DNA from: Fibrobacterota bacterium
GTDB taxonomy: Bacteria; Fibrobacterota; Chitinivibrionia; Chitinivibrionales; Chitinispirillaceae
Assembly (NCBI GenBank): GCA_023436145.1
Contig: JAEZKP010000008.1
Location: forward strand, 1-52,963
DNA length: 52,963 nucleotides
Direction: 5' to 3'
Of the stretch, positions 16,402 to 24,601 are shown in pieces. The stretch's first letter is position 1. The number at the start of each line of letters is the position of its first letter. The position numbers and the translations under genes are program-made. The notes under the pieces were generated by a model. It saw only the letters and a list, made by a program, of their open reading frames with translations. It made no database searches and was not told where the DNA came from.

Positions 16402-17577
16402 ATGAAAACTATTTACTTTGATCTTATATGCGGTGCCAGTGGTGATATGATACTTTCATCATTAATTGGACTTGGATTTCCGGTAGATTTTCTGGAACAA
16501 CAATTAAACAGGCTTGGGATAGGAGAGATCCATATAGGCGTCCAAAATGTGACACGCAATGGGATCAGTTGTACTTACATTACACCGGAGTGGCAGCAGG
16601 CTACCCATTACCGCCATCTGCCAGATATCTTGAATATTATTAAGAGGGGGAACTTTCCACCGAGGGTTTTTCAACGCTGCGAACTGGTATTGGACAGGCT
16701 GGCATCTGCTGAATCTGCGGTACATGGAATTGAAAAGGATCATGTTCATTTTCATGAAATCGGGGCGGTAGATACAATAATTGATGTTTTGGGAGTCTGT
16801 CTGGCACTCGAATTCTTTACTATCGAGCAAGTTCTGTTCTCAACGATTACAGAGGGGCATGGAAGTGTAACCAGTGAACATGGAGTGATGCCGGTACCAG
16901 TTCCTGCAACTGCGCAAATGATACAAAATTACCGGGTCAGGACTTTGGATATTCCTACTGAGTTGTGCACTCCTACCGGAGCTGCTTTATTAACCGCATT
17001 GGGAAAGCAGGTTCCAAATGGGATGGAAGGACATTTGGTGAAAAGCGGATATGGTTGTGGTACAAAGGTCTTTGAGACACATCCCAACGTTTTGCGTGCA
17101 TTTCTTTTGGACACCGGTTCAGATAGCGGATACAGGATGGATACTATCAGGTTGCTGGAGACGGATATGGATCACATCTCCGGGGAAATAATGGGTCATG
17201 TTGCAGCTCTCCTCACTAAACAAGGGGCTTTGGATGTTTCCTGGAGCCCTATTTTTATGAAAAAGGGGCGGCCAGGGTATCGTCTTACTGTAATGGCAAG
17301 TGAAAGCGATTATGAAAAATTGCTGGATCTGATAATGAAACATACCAGGACACTGGGGATAAGGGTTCGGCAGGTGCAAAGGGTGCTGGCAGATAGAAGC
17401 AGTTCCGAAATGGAGTTTATGGGGCATAAATTATCTGAAAAGCATTGTACTTTTAAAGATTATTCATTTTCCAAACTCGAGTATGATGCACTGGAGAAGA
17501 TTTCCAGTTCCACCGGTATCTCTATTATGGATTTAATGGAGAAATATGTTCTGGCAAAAGCTGATGCTGAGGATTGA
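16402..17577 (+). CDS. larC: nickel pincer cofactor biosynthesis protein LarC
   Basis: LarC (DUF111) inserts nickel into the pincer nucleotide cofactor first found in lactate racemase, using CTP. The N-terminus YFDLICGASGDMILSSLIGLG is the family signature. HVHFHEIGAVDTIIDV (about residues 113-128) is the His-rich, acidic nickel-binding region, followed by the GHGSVTSEHGVMPVPVPAT signature. The C-terminal half (ETDMDHISGEIMGH onward) is present in the same frame. In Lactobacillus the two halves are separated by a frameshift; here the 391-aa protein is continuous. No larA, larB or larE is in the window, so the client enzyme must be elsewhere. Preceding bases lack a strong Shine-Dalgarno site (AATGGAATTTT). 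Confidence 0.9.
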   Translation: MKTIYFDLICGASGDMILSSLIGLGFPVDFLEQQLNRLGIGEIHIGVQNVTRNGISCTYITPEWQQATHYRHLPDILNIIKRGNFPPRVFQRCELVLDRLASAESAVHGIEKDHVHFHEIGAVDTIIDVLGVCLALEFFTIEQVLFSTITEGHGSVTSEHGVMPVPVPATAQMIQNYRVRTLDIPTELCTPTGAALLTALGKQVPNGMEGHLVKSGYGCGTKVFETHPNVLRAFLLDTGSDSGYRMDTIRLLETDMDHISGEIMGHVAALLTKQGALDVSWSPIFMKKGRPGYRLTVMASESDYEKLLDLIMKHTRTLGIRVRQVQRVLADRSSSEMEFMGHKLSEKHCTFKDYSFSKLEYDALEKISSSTGISIMDLMEKYVLAKADAED

Positions 17578-17698
17578 GGTTGAAAAATGCGCTATCGTTT
17601 TTTTGGGGGGTAAAAACCTTCCACAGCTTCTTCGGCTAAACCTCATTCCTGAAAGAGAGTGTGCTTTATTCAAAAAAATAACAGCAAATTACAAAATC

Positions 17699-17727
17699 TT
17701 GAAATATAAAGAATAATCATGTATTTT
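17699..17727 (+). promoter_or_regulatory. candidate promoter of metK
   Basis: TTGAAA, a 17-bp spacer and TATTTT lie about 50 bp upstream of metK, with TATGCT two bases further on as an alternative -10. The leader is short (about 40 nt), leaving no room for a SAM riboswitch downstream of it. Confidence 0.4.
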
Positions 17728-17775
17728 ATGCTACTTTTGTCTTACCTTTCCTAAATTATTTCTTCAGGAGGACTA

Positions 17776-18942
17776 ATGCGGCGTTTTTTTACCTCAGAAA
17801 GTGTTTCTCAGGGTCATCCAGATAAAGTGTGTGATCAGATCTCAGATGCCATTCTCGATGCCATGTTGGAGCAGGACCCAAATTCACGTGTTGCATGTGA
17901 GACCATGGTAACCACCGGGCTGGTGGTCGTTGCCGGCGAGATAACCAGTAAAGCAGTAGTGGATATGCAGAGTGTAGTCCGTAAAACCATTCGGGAAATT
18001 GGTTATACCGATCCAGCATTAGGTTTTGAAGCAGACAGCTGTGGAGTAATGATCTCGGTTCACCAGCAGTCTCCTGATATCTCCCAGGGGGTGACAGAAG
18101 GCCAGGGTTTGCATGTAGAACAGGGTGCCGGCGATCAGGGAATAATGTTTGGTTATGCTTGTAATGAGACTTCAACTTATATGCCTTTGGCAATTCACTA
18201 TGCTCACAGGCTGGTTGAAGAGCTGGTGAATGCACGGGAAAGTAAAACTATCCCTTATCTTCGTCCTGATGCAAAATCTCAGGTAACCGTGGAATATGAT
18301 GATCTTAAGCCTGTACGGATAGATACCGTTGTTATCTCTACTCAGCATGCACCTGATGTTACGCATGAGACTATCACTAAAGATGTAATCGAAAAGATCA
18401 TAAAAAAGGTGATTCCTGCAGAGATGCTTGATAGTAAAACCATTTATCATATCAACCCTACCGGACGTTTTGTAATCGGTGGTCCACATGGAGACTCCGG
18501 GGTTACCGGACGAAAAATCATTGTGGATACCTATGGTGGATATGGAGCTCATGGTGGTGGTGCATTCTCCGGTAAGGATCCATCTAAAGTTGACAGAAGT
18601 GCTGCATATGCTGCAAGATGGGTGGCTAAAAACATAGTTGCCGCAAAATTAGCTACACATTGCGAAATTCAGTTTTCTTATGCTATTGGTGTCTCCAAAC
18701 CTATCTCAGTACATGTAGACACCTATGGAACAGGTAAAATATCTGATCATAAAATATGCCAAATTATCATGAAACTTTTCGATTTACGTCCTTCTGCGAT
18801 CATTAAGACTTTAGACCTGAAACGACCTATTTATAGAGAGACTGCTAGAAATGGTCATTTCGGACGTGAGTTGCCTAACTTTTACTGGGAACGCACAGAT
18901 ATGGTTGAAGCAATTCAAAAAGAGGCTGCCGGTTTAATCTGA
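17776..18942 (+). CDS. metK: S-adenosylmethionine synthetase
   Basis: MetK makes S-adenosylmethionine from methionine and ATP as a tetramer in the cytosol. Full length (388 aa). Visible signatures are SEGHPDK-type FTSESVSQGHPDKVCDQISDA at the N-terminus, the GAGDQGIMFGYA hexapeptide region at about 116-127, and the P-loop-like GGGAFSGKDPSKVDRSAAY at about 259-277 that holds the pyrophosphate. CAGGAGGAC precedes the ATG. It has its own candidate promoter and a strong terminator at 18982-19020, so it is a single-gene unit. Confidence 0.97.
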   Translation: MRRFFTSESVSQGHPDKVCDQISDAILDAMLEQDPNSRVACETMVTTGLVVVAGEITSKAVVDMQSVVRKTIREIGYTDPALGFEADSCGVMISVHQQSPDISQGVTEGQGLHVEQGAGDQGIMFGYACNETSTYMPLAIHYAHRLVEELVNARESKTIPYLRPDAKSQVTVEYDDLKPVRIDTVVISTQHAPDVTHETITKDVIEKIIKKVIPAEMLDSKTIYHINPTGRFVIGGPHGDSGVTGRKIIVDTYGGYGAHGGGAFSGKDPSKVDRSAAYAARWVAKNIVAAKLATHCEIQFSYAIGVSKPISVHVDTYGTGKISDHKICQIIMKLFDLRPSAIIKTLDLKRPIYRETARNGHFGRELPNFYWERTDMVEAIQKEAAGLI

Positions 18943-18981
18943 TTTGTGTTTTCCTCACATTAGGTCAATGATTTCTTTGCG

Positions 18982-19020
18982 ACCCATAGTCACGAATTGT
19001 GATTATGGGTTTTTTATTTT
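18982..19020 (+). terminator. intrinsic terminator after metK
   Basis: ACCCATAGTCAC (18982-18993) pairs with GTGATTATGGGT (18999-19010), with one G-T pair, and is followed by TTTTTATTTT. It sits between metK and the convergent M50-like gene and may serve both directions weakly. Confidence 0.9.
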
Positions 19021-19023
19021 CCA

Positions 19024-20163
19024 CTATGATTGATTACGCTTTGAAGGTGTAGGATGAAGGTAGCTGGTTTGAAGTGGAAAATAATGAAGAAAGTCCTTTG
19101 GGGTTATCACACCTGAGATTTCATTGTAATCCATTACCAGAAGTCGACTGGAGGATTGTTCATACATGTTTTTTATGGCTTGAAGCAACGTGGTCGAACT
19201 GGTAATTACAGACTCCTCAGAGCAGGGGATGGTAAAGTTTGCGACAGAATAACTATTCCAGCTGCATTTCGGAATTTTTTTAATGCTTGAGGTAAGGATA
19301 AATCCTATCAGATTGTGATCGCGCATGACCGGAAATATTCCTGTATGATACCGGTACATGAACCGGTTTACGAAATGATGTAAGGAGATATCTGCCTGAA
19401 CAGTCACAGGATTCTGTCGCATGAAGTTTTCTACCCTTGCTTCTTTCAGGAATTGTTTAAGTTGCAAAGAGCCGTTATCGCATTGCAGTGCTTCACTAAT
19501 ACACATGGCTGCCAGAAGACACCAGAATCCATTTATCACCAGTCCTTTTGAAAAGGAAAATATACCTGAAGCAACGGCCAGAAACATTATTGACTTGCCG
19601 GATAAAAAAAACTTTTCTGCCGTTTTTTTTTCTTTGGTGTCAGTAACAAGGTTTTGAAACACCACCCCCCCGTCAAAAGGCGGTATCGGCAAGAGATTGA
19701 TTCCGGTAAGCAATAAATTAAAGTTGCATAAGATTTGACAGATGGCGGGGGCGGGATAAGGCCATTTCCAGTCAATTCCGGTTAAATAAAGCAGATGAAA
19801 TGCAGCTGCAGCAATACTATTTGCAACAGGGCCGGCTATTGCTACAGAAATGAGTGCATCAGAATTCCCTGATTTATCTTGTTTTGTAAATATGCAGCCA
19901 AAGGGAAAAATAATCCTGTGGTTCATAGGCAGATCAAACGCTTTTTCCACTAAAAGATGGCCGCTCACATGTAGAAGAACCGAGATAAAAAAACCGGAAG
20001 CTGCAACTGAATACCAGAAAAAGGGAGTAAAGTGAGTTGAAAAGAGAAATTGAGTGGGGGAAAATTCGATTTCCAGGGACCATATGATCAGAAAAAAGAA
20101 AATAAACCAGCTTTGGTGAATTTTTAGATTGGTCGCATATCGTTTAATGGTGGACAGTATCAT
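19024..20163 (-). CDS. M50/site-2-protease-like membrane protein with CBS domains, lacking the catalytic Glu
   Basis: A 379-residue relative of Rv2625c-type site-2 proteases. Transmembrane segments are at about 18-32, 48-64, 104-125, 140-158 and 190-225, followed by a soluble CBS pair at about 240-360. The first metal motif should read HExxH but is His65-Val-Ser-Gly-His69. The second motif is intact as NLLPIPPFDGG, with Asp164. Metal ligands are thus present while the general-base Glu is lost; one A-to-T change (GAG to GTG) explains it. The DNA reads CATGTGAGCGGC here. The protein could be a non-proteolytic metal or substrate-binding relative controlled by nucleotides through CBS. It starts one base after the stop of the ferritin-like gene, so the two form an operon. 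Confidence 0.8.
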   Translation of the reverse strand: MILSTIKRYATNLKIHQSWFIFFFLIIWSLEIEFSPTQFLFSTHFTPFFWYSVAASGFFISVLLHVSGHLLVEKAFDLPMNHRIIFPFGCIFTKQDKSGNSDALISVAIAGPVANSIAAAAFHLLYLTGIDWKWPYPAPAICQILCNFNLLLTGINLLPIPPFDGGVVFQNLVTDTKEKKTAEKFFLSGKSIMFLAVASGIFSFSKGLVINGFWCLLAAMCISEALQCDNGSLQLKQFLKEARVENFMRQNPVTVQADISLHHFVNRFMYRYHTGIFPVMRDHNLIGFILTSSIKKIPKCSWNSYSVANFTIPCSEESVITSSTTLLQAIKNMYEQSSSRLLVMDYNEISGVITPKDFLHYFPLQTSYLHPTPSKRNQS

Positions 20164-20164
20164 C

Positions 20165-20728
20165 CTACAACCTGAAAGGTGTACTATTATGCTGGTTAAT
20201 TATCCCAGTTTCGGTGTAAGCTGAGTTTTTGTACTTAAAACGGTTGTAACCTGCAGAGATATCATCGATGAAGTCTTTTGAGATTTTAGCGAGTGTGAGA
20301 AGAAGTTTTTTAGTGCATACATCTTCTTCCAGAGCTGCGAGACTGGAATACAAGTTAAGATCTTTTTCTGCTTTGCTTTGAGCATATTTAAGCACAAATT
20401 CGGCTGACATTTGAGATAGGGGAGGAGAATCCTGCAGTTCGCCTTCCTTTATTGTATTGCAATTGGAAAAAGAGCAGCTGTTGCTTTCGCTGTTTATGGC
20501 TATCATTTCCAAAATGACATGTTGAACCCGTTTTTTACCGGCCAGAAAGTATAAGAATAGCTTTACTGTAGAGTTTTTGCATACTTTAGCCTCGGATTCA
20601 AAGTATGCAGCAGTCTCGATTATTCTGTGAAGTGCAAATTTTAAAAAATCAAGATAACGTTCGTTATTCATATGTTTTTTCCCATCAGCGGTAATTTGAG
20701 AAAATAAAGAGTGATGAATGTGTGTCAC
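20165..20728 (-). CDS. ferritin-like/rubrerythrin-like helical protein
   Basis: A 187-residue helical protein. I start it at a GTG (20728) because AAGGAG lies 5 nt upstream; a start at the internal ATG (20671) is possible but weaker. Two helix pairs are visible: the first contains FESEAKVC...FLYFLAGKKRVQHVILEM, the second AEKDLNLYSSLAALEEDVCTKKLLLTLAKISKDFIDDI. The second follows the ExxxYxxLAxxEED spacing of rubrerythrin and ferritin-like di-iron proteins. The usual ExxH is poorly kept, so metal binding is uncertain. There is no signal peptide or rubredoxin domain. It is coupled (1-bp gap) to the downstream M50-like membrane protein, suggesting a stress- or metal-linked pair. Assignment is by pattern only. 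Confidence 0.55.
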   Translation of the reverse strand: MTHIHHSLFSQITADGKKHMNNERYLDFLKFALHRIIETAAYFESEAKVCKNSTVKLFLYFLAGKKRVQHVILEMIAINSESNSCSFSNCNTIKEGELQDSPPLSQMSAEFVLKYAQSKAEKDLNLYSSLAALEEDVCTKKLLLTLAKISKDFIDDISAGYNRFKYKNSAYTETGIINQHNSTPFRL

Positions 20729-20881
20729 AACGACTCCTTTTATTAAGTAAGACAGGTGCACTATCTAATCAACAAAAATCATGCCATTGTTTTTTTACAA
20801 TTCGAACAGAGTTACAACGAGGAGAAAAGAAGGTCAGTTAAATCTGTTCTCAAATTGAGAATTTTTATTAAAAGATGGGAA

Positions 20882-20902
20882 CACCGGTTTTTCAAACCGG
20901 TG
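20882..20902 (-). terminator. terminator hairpin overlapping the 3' end of the sigma-54 regulator gene
   Basis: CACCGGTTT (20882-20890) and AAACCGGTG (20894-20902) form a perfect 9-bp stem. The gene's TGA (20894-20892) lies in the loop. A moderately T-rich stretch follows in the minus direction (CATCTTTTAAT), so termination may be modest. Confidence 0.55.
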
Positions 20903-22235
20903 CCTGTTGTTGTTGCTGAATTTTATCGATTTTTCGATAAAGAGAGGATAATGAGATGCCTAGAGCATTACTGGTTTCGTATTTATCTCCGCCGAAATGT
21001 TTAAGTGCCTGAAGAATGTGATTTTTTTCGATTTCGTCAAGATTCCAGATCTCATTTGTCCCCGGGAGTTCCTTTGTAAAAGTTTTTTCCATTCCTGGAA
21101 AATGTGAGGGATCAAGGCTTTCACCCTGGGATAATAACAGAGCTCTTTCCAGCATATTCCGGAGCTCCCTGATATTACCCGGCCATTGATAGTCTGTCAA
21201 TAGTTTTATCACCTGAGGGTTTACAGGCAATTTAGTGTAGCCGTAGCTGGCAAGTATATGTTTTATTAGTCCGGGCAAATCCTCTTTCCGTTCACGCAAT
21301 GCAGGAAGAGTGATGGGGAAGATACAGATTCTGTAATAGAGGTCTTTGCGGAATGAGCCATTATTGGAAGCTTCCGTCAAATTTCGGTTAGTAGCACAGA
21401 TCAAACGGAAGTCGCTGGTTCTTAACCTGTTTTCTCCAATCCGGCGATAGGATTTCTCCTCGATGGTTTTGAGCAGTTGGGCCTGAACCTCCAGGTCCAT
21501 ATCTCCAATCTCATCTAGAAACAATGTTCCGCCATCCACAACTTCAATCAATCCGGCCCTGTCCCTGATAGCAGATGTAAAAGCCCCCTTTGCATGTCCG
21601 AACAGTTCGCTCCTTAGAAGCTCGCCTTTTAAACTGGAACAGTTAACCTCCACAAATGCTTCATTTTTGCGGGTGCTGTGATCATGAATCCAGCGGGCCA
21701 AAACCCCTTTTCCGGTTCCGGTTTCCCCATGCAATAAAACAACTGTGTTATTCATTGCCGCAACATTTGCATACTGGACTACTTTTTCGATTATGTTGCT
21801 TTCTCCAAAAAAAGGCTCACTTTTCTGGGGAGCAAGACGTTGATAAATGGAATCCCGCCTGCGCAGTTCCTCAACCTCAAGTCCTTTTTTAAGACTGATG
21901 GCCAGGTCATCCATATTTACCGGTTTTGTCAGGAAATTATAAGCCCCATACTTCATTGCTCGTACCGCAGTGGGAATATCGCTTACTCCGGTGATGACAA
22001 TAATCGCCAGATGCTCATGAGTGGAGTGTAACTCTGCAATCCAATCGATTGCATTCCCATCAGGTAATTTTAAATCAAGTAAAATTGCATCAAATTGTTC
22101 TGATGCGATCAGACTTTTTGCATCTCGGAGGCATTTGGCCGTTTCAATGGAATAGCCTCCTTTAGTTAGATAGCGAGTGTAACCGAATAAAGTGGCTTCC
22201 TCATCATCCACCAGTAGAATGCGTGGTGTTTTCAT
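20892..22235 (-). CDS. NtrC-family sigma-54-dependent response regulator
   Basis: A 447-aa activator of RpoN promoters. The receiver domain (about 1-120) has the acidic pair Asp10/Asp11, phospho-acceptor Asp54 in LLDLKLPDG and Lys104. The AAA+ domain (about 140-370) has Walker A GETGTGKG at 170-177, Walker B GTLFLDEIGD (Asp241, Glu242) and R-fingers in LPALRERKEDLP. The C-terminal Fis-type HTH is in GDKYETSNALGISLSSLYRKI. The sigma-54 contact loop, GAFTGA in most family members, reads GAFTSA here (217-222). GGGAGAAAAC precedes the ATG. No histidine kinase, sigma-54 gene or obvious target is nearby, so it is an orphan regulator in this window. Confidence 0.9.
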   Translation of the reverse strand: MKTPRILLVDDEEATLFGYTRYLTKGGYSIETAKCLRDAKSLIASEQFDAILLDLKLPDGNAIDWIAELHSTHEHLAIIVITGVSDIPTAVRAMKYGAYNFLTKPVNMDDLAISLKKGLEVEELRRRDSIYQRLAPQKSEPFFGESNIIEKVVQYANVAAMNNTVVLLHGETGTGKGVLARWIHDHSTRKNEAFVEVNCSSLKGELLRSELFGHAKGAFTSAIRDRAGLIEVVDGGTLFLDEIGDMDLEVQAQLLKTIEEKSYRRIGENRLRTSDFRLICATNRNLTEASNNGSFRKDLYYRICIFPITLPALRERKEDLPGLIKHILASYGYTKLPVNPQVIKLLTDYQWPGNIRELRNMLERALLLSQGESLDPSHFPGMEKTFTKELPGTNEIWNLDEIEKNHILQALKHFGGDKYETSNALGISLSSLYRKIDKIQQQQQAPV

Positions 22236-22652
22236 GTTTTCTCCCTGCTTGCTATGTACTGTTACCGGGAAGATGAGATTGGGAATTTATATTTAAAACC
22301 TAAAATAGACGATTCTTACGTAGCGACTCGCCTCGCCCCTTTATTATCGGGCTCACAGCGCTTTAAAACTATAAACTGTATGAAAAATATTCTGCATGTT
22401 CTCCGTGGCAGATTATTGCAAAAGGAGAACCGGGCTGTGAACTCACTAATCTAAAGGGTGCTATGCGATTCATCACCAAAGAATCGTCCAATTTAAGTTA
22501 AAGTTAGTTCACGATTATTAAGCAGTTCTCAAAAATAATTTGTGAACCGGCTGAAGCCTCTGTAAAAAGTAGCAAAAATGATGACCTGTATACTGCCTGT
22601 CTTGTAAATTGCAACGTAAGAGGATGAAATTAAATGAGTTGCAAGTTTTTAA
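22236..22652. other. intergenic region, no gene seen
   Basis: About 416 bp between two minus-strand genes. It must hold the promoter of the sigma-54 regulator gene. An open frame on the plus strand (22254-22454) lacks a ribosome site and recognisable content. No strong terminator for the regulator gene's upstream neighbours or structured RNA could be recognised. Confidence 0.4.
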
Positions 22653-24368
22653 CTATTCGGAATATTGCAATATTTTTTTCTCAGCCTCGTCACAATCAGC
22701 AGAAATTGATTTCTCTGTGCAAAACTTATTTAAAAATGTGTTCCATGCCTTATAGCAAAGTTGCTTGTTGTCTCTGTTGGGTCTCATTAAAAATCTGGTT
22801 TCACTGATGCGCGCTTTCTGCAAATAGATAGTTTTTAAACTGCTGGTAGAATGTGCCAGCGAGCCCGCAATTTCAAGTGCTTCGATTGCATCAGGGTATC
22901 GTTTGAGGCGCAAAAAGAGTTCACTGCGTAAAATGTGAAAATGGGAATTATTTGAATGTGAATTCGTGGTAATTTTTAAAGCCTTCTCCAGCTGATTTTT
23001 ATTCAAATAAATTTGCAGCAAATTCATGTTCACTGTTTCCAGCTGCTGGTTAGAGAGTTTATCCCCAGGCAGGGATTCAAAAAGAGAGAGTGCCAGATTA
23101 TAATCTTTCTCCTCAAAAGCTTTACATGCTCTGGCATAAGCCGAAGTCTGGGAATTTTGCGAAGGGGTTGAAGGGGCTGTTCTGGGATTATTGGCAGTAG
23201 TCTTTTTAACCGGTGGCTGTGGCAGGGCCATTATGGTGTCAACCGGTTCCGGTTGTTGAATCTGTTGTACGGGTTTTTGATCCTTCCCGAAGTTTTTCAG
23301 CATGTACATGCCACATAGAAGAATCAGTAAAATCCCCGGAATCAGCAGGAGTTTGTATTTTTTCTTTTTTTTCTTATGAACTGATCCTATAGCTGTGGAG
23401 CTGTGTGGGTTGGTTAAAAAGTCTCTTACAATTTCTTCGGGGGACTGATTGGTGAGCTTTCGAAGAACATTCATAAGCTCCTGGTCAAAGTCATCAGCAT
23501 TGAAATAGCGACGATTTTTATCCAGGCTCAGGCTTTTTTCCACAATACTGCAGAGCTGTCTGGGTATATTCAATCCAGTGCTCTCAAGTGGAACAAAATG
23601 TCCTTTTGTTTTTTTCTGGATCAATTCAGCCAAAATTTTTTGTGGAAAGGTTTTAACTCCGGTTATCATTTCATAGAGCACTGCACCTAATGAATAGACA
23701 TCGGAGCGTTGGTCCAGTTTTTCACCATTGAGTTGTTCGGGACTCAAATAGGCAAAAGTTCCCATTACCTTGGTACCAACTGTATGCAGGCTGGCTTCGC
23801 TTGGTCTGGCGATACCGAAATCGGCAAGTTTGATTTTACCCTGTGAAGTTATCAGAATATTTGCTGGCTTTATGTCCCGATGTATTAAACCATCATATAC
23901 CTTACCGTAAAGGGTCATATCCCGATTGTAAGCATATTGTAAAGCTGCACAGACATAGTGACAAACAGATATAGAAAAAGGGGTGGGGAGTCTGGTGTAC
24001 TGTTCTATAAGTTCTTTAAGTGAAGGGCCATCTACAAACTCCATCTCGATATACGGAATAGAATTCCAGTGTCCCATTCCATAAATCTCCACAATGTTGC
24101 TATGACGAAGATTTGCGGAGATTTTACCTTCTGTTTCCAGACGTCCTCTTGACTCATCGTTAAAGCCGGGTTTTAAAATCTTTATGGCTCTAACCATTTC
24201 CAGCTGTTCGTGCCAAACCTTGTATACGTTGGCCATTCCCCCGGCAGCAATAAGAGAAACAACTCTGCAATGTCCCAGCCGATCACCTTCCTGAAGCATC
24301 TGATCCAGGATTGCCGGATCGGAAATATCGGACAATTTCCGATTGGAATCGATTCTGGTGGTACTCAT
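22653..24368 (-). CDS. Ser/Thr protein kinase, membrane-anchored, with C-terminal TPR-like repeats
   Basis: A 571-aa Hanks-type kinase. The glycine loop IAAGGMANVYKV ends near residue 51, the ATP Lys63 is in AIKILK, the catalytic loop is IHRDIKPANIL (Asp164) and the metal site DFG is at 182-184. YLSPEQL gives the APE-like motif. All key residues are present, so it should be active in the cytosol. A basic run (331-338) and one transmembrane segment (about 339-356) follow. After a Pro/Gln-rich linker the exported part holds helical repeats (ACKAFEEKDYNLALSLFESLPGDK and similar) that look like TPRs, in place of PASTA domains. It may sense envelope proteins. No phosphatase or FHA gene is adjacent. 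The ribosome site is weak. Confidence 0.9.
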   Translation of the reverse strand: MSTTRIDSNRKLSDISDPAILDQMLQEGDRLGHCRVVSLIAAGGMANVYKVWHEQLEMVRAIKILKPGFNDESRGRLETEGKISANLRHSNIVEIYGMGHWNSIPYIEMEFVDGPSLKELIEQYTRLPTPFSISVCHYVCAALQYAYNRDMTLYGKVYDGLIHRDIKPANILITSQGKIKLADFGIARPSEASLHTVGTKVMGTFAYLSPEQLNGEKLDQRSDVYSLGAVLYEMITGVKTFPQKILAELIQKKTKGHFVPLESTGLNIPRQLCSIVEKSLSLDKNRRYFNADDFDQELMNVLRKLTNQSPEEIVRDFLTNPHSSTAIGSVHKKKKKKYKLLLIPGILLILLCGMYMLKNFGKDQKPVQQIQQPEPVDTIMALPQPPVKKTTANNPRTAPSTPSQNSQTSAYARACKAFEEKDYNLALSLFESLPGDKLSNQQLETVNMNLLQIYLNKNQLEKALKITTNSHSNNSHFHILRSELFLRLKRYPDAIEALEIAGSLAHSTSSLKTIYLQKARISETRFLMRPNRDNKQLCYKAWNTFLNKFCTEKSISADCDEAEKKILQYSE

Positions 24369-24601
24369 ACTGCGTTTTTCGATTGATTTTCCTGAATTTT
24401 ACTGTACAGAAACTCAAAATAGTACATTGTAACACACTTGTTCTATATAAAAAATAACAGAAAATATAAAAAATATCCATTTTCCTTCATCTATAGCTGG
24501 TAATATTTGCTTTTTGCATCCGGGCGGGTTTTATTTTTATCCAACCCGATTTCAGAAACCAACAGCACACTAATTGTGTTACGCTTAAATAAAGGTATTC
24601 T

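Noticed and set aside
17578..17775. SAM riboswitch before metK
   Set aside because: The leader after the candidate promoter is about 40 nt, and the K-turn and conserved SAM-I bases are not seen.
22254..22454. 66-codon plus-strand frame between regulator and kinase genes
   Set aside because: No ribosome site or motif, and it sits in the likely promoter region of the minus-strand regulator gene.
24369..24601. T-box leader before aspS
   Set aside because: No specifier loop, T-box sequence or terminator was seen in this 230-bp divergent region.
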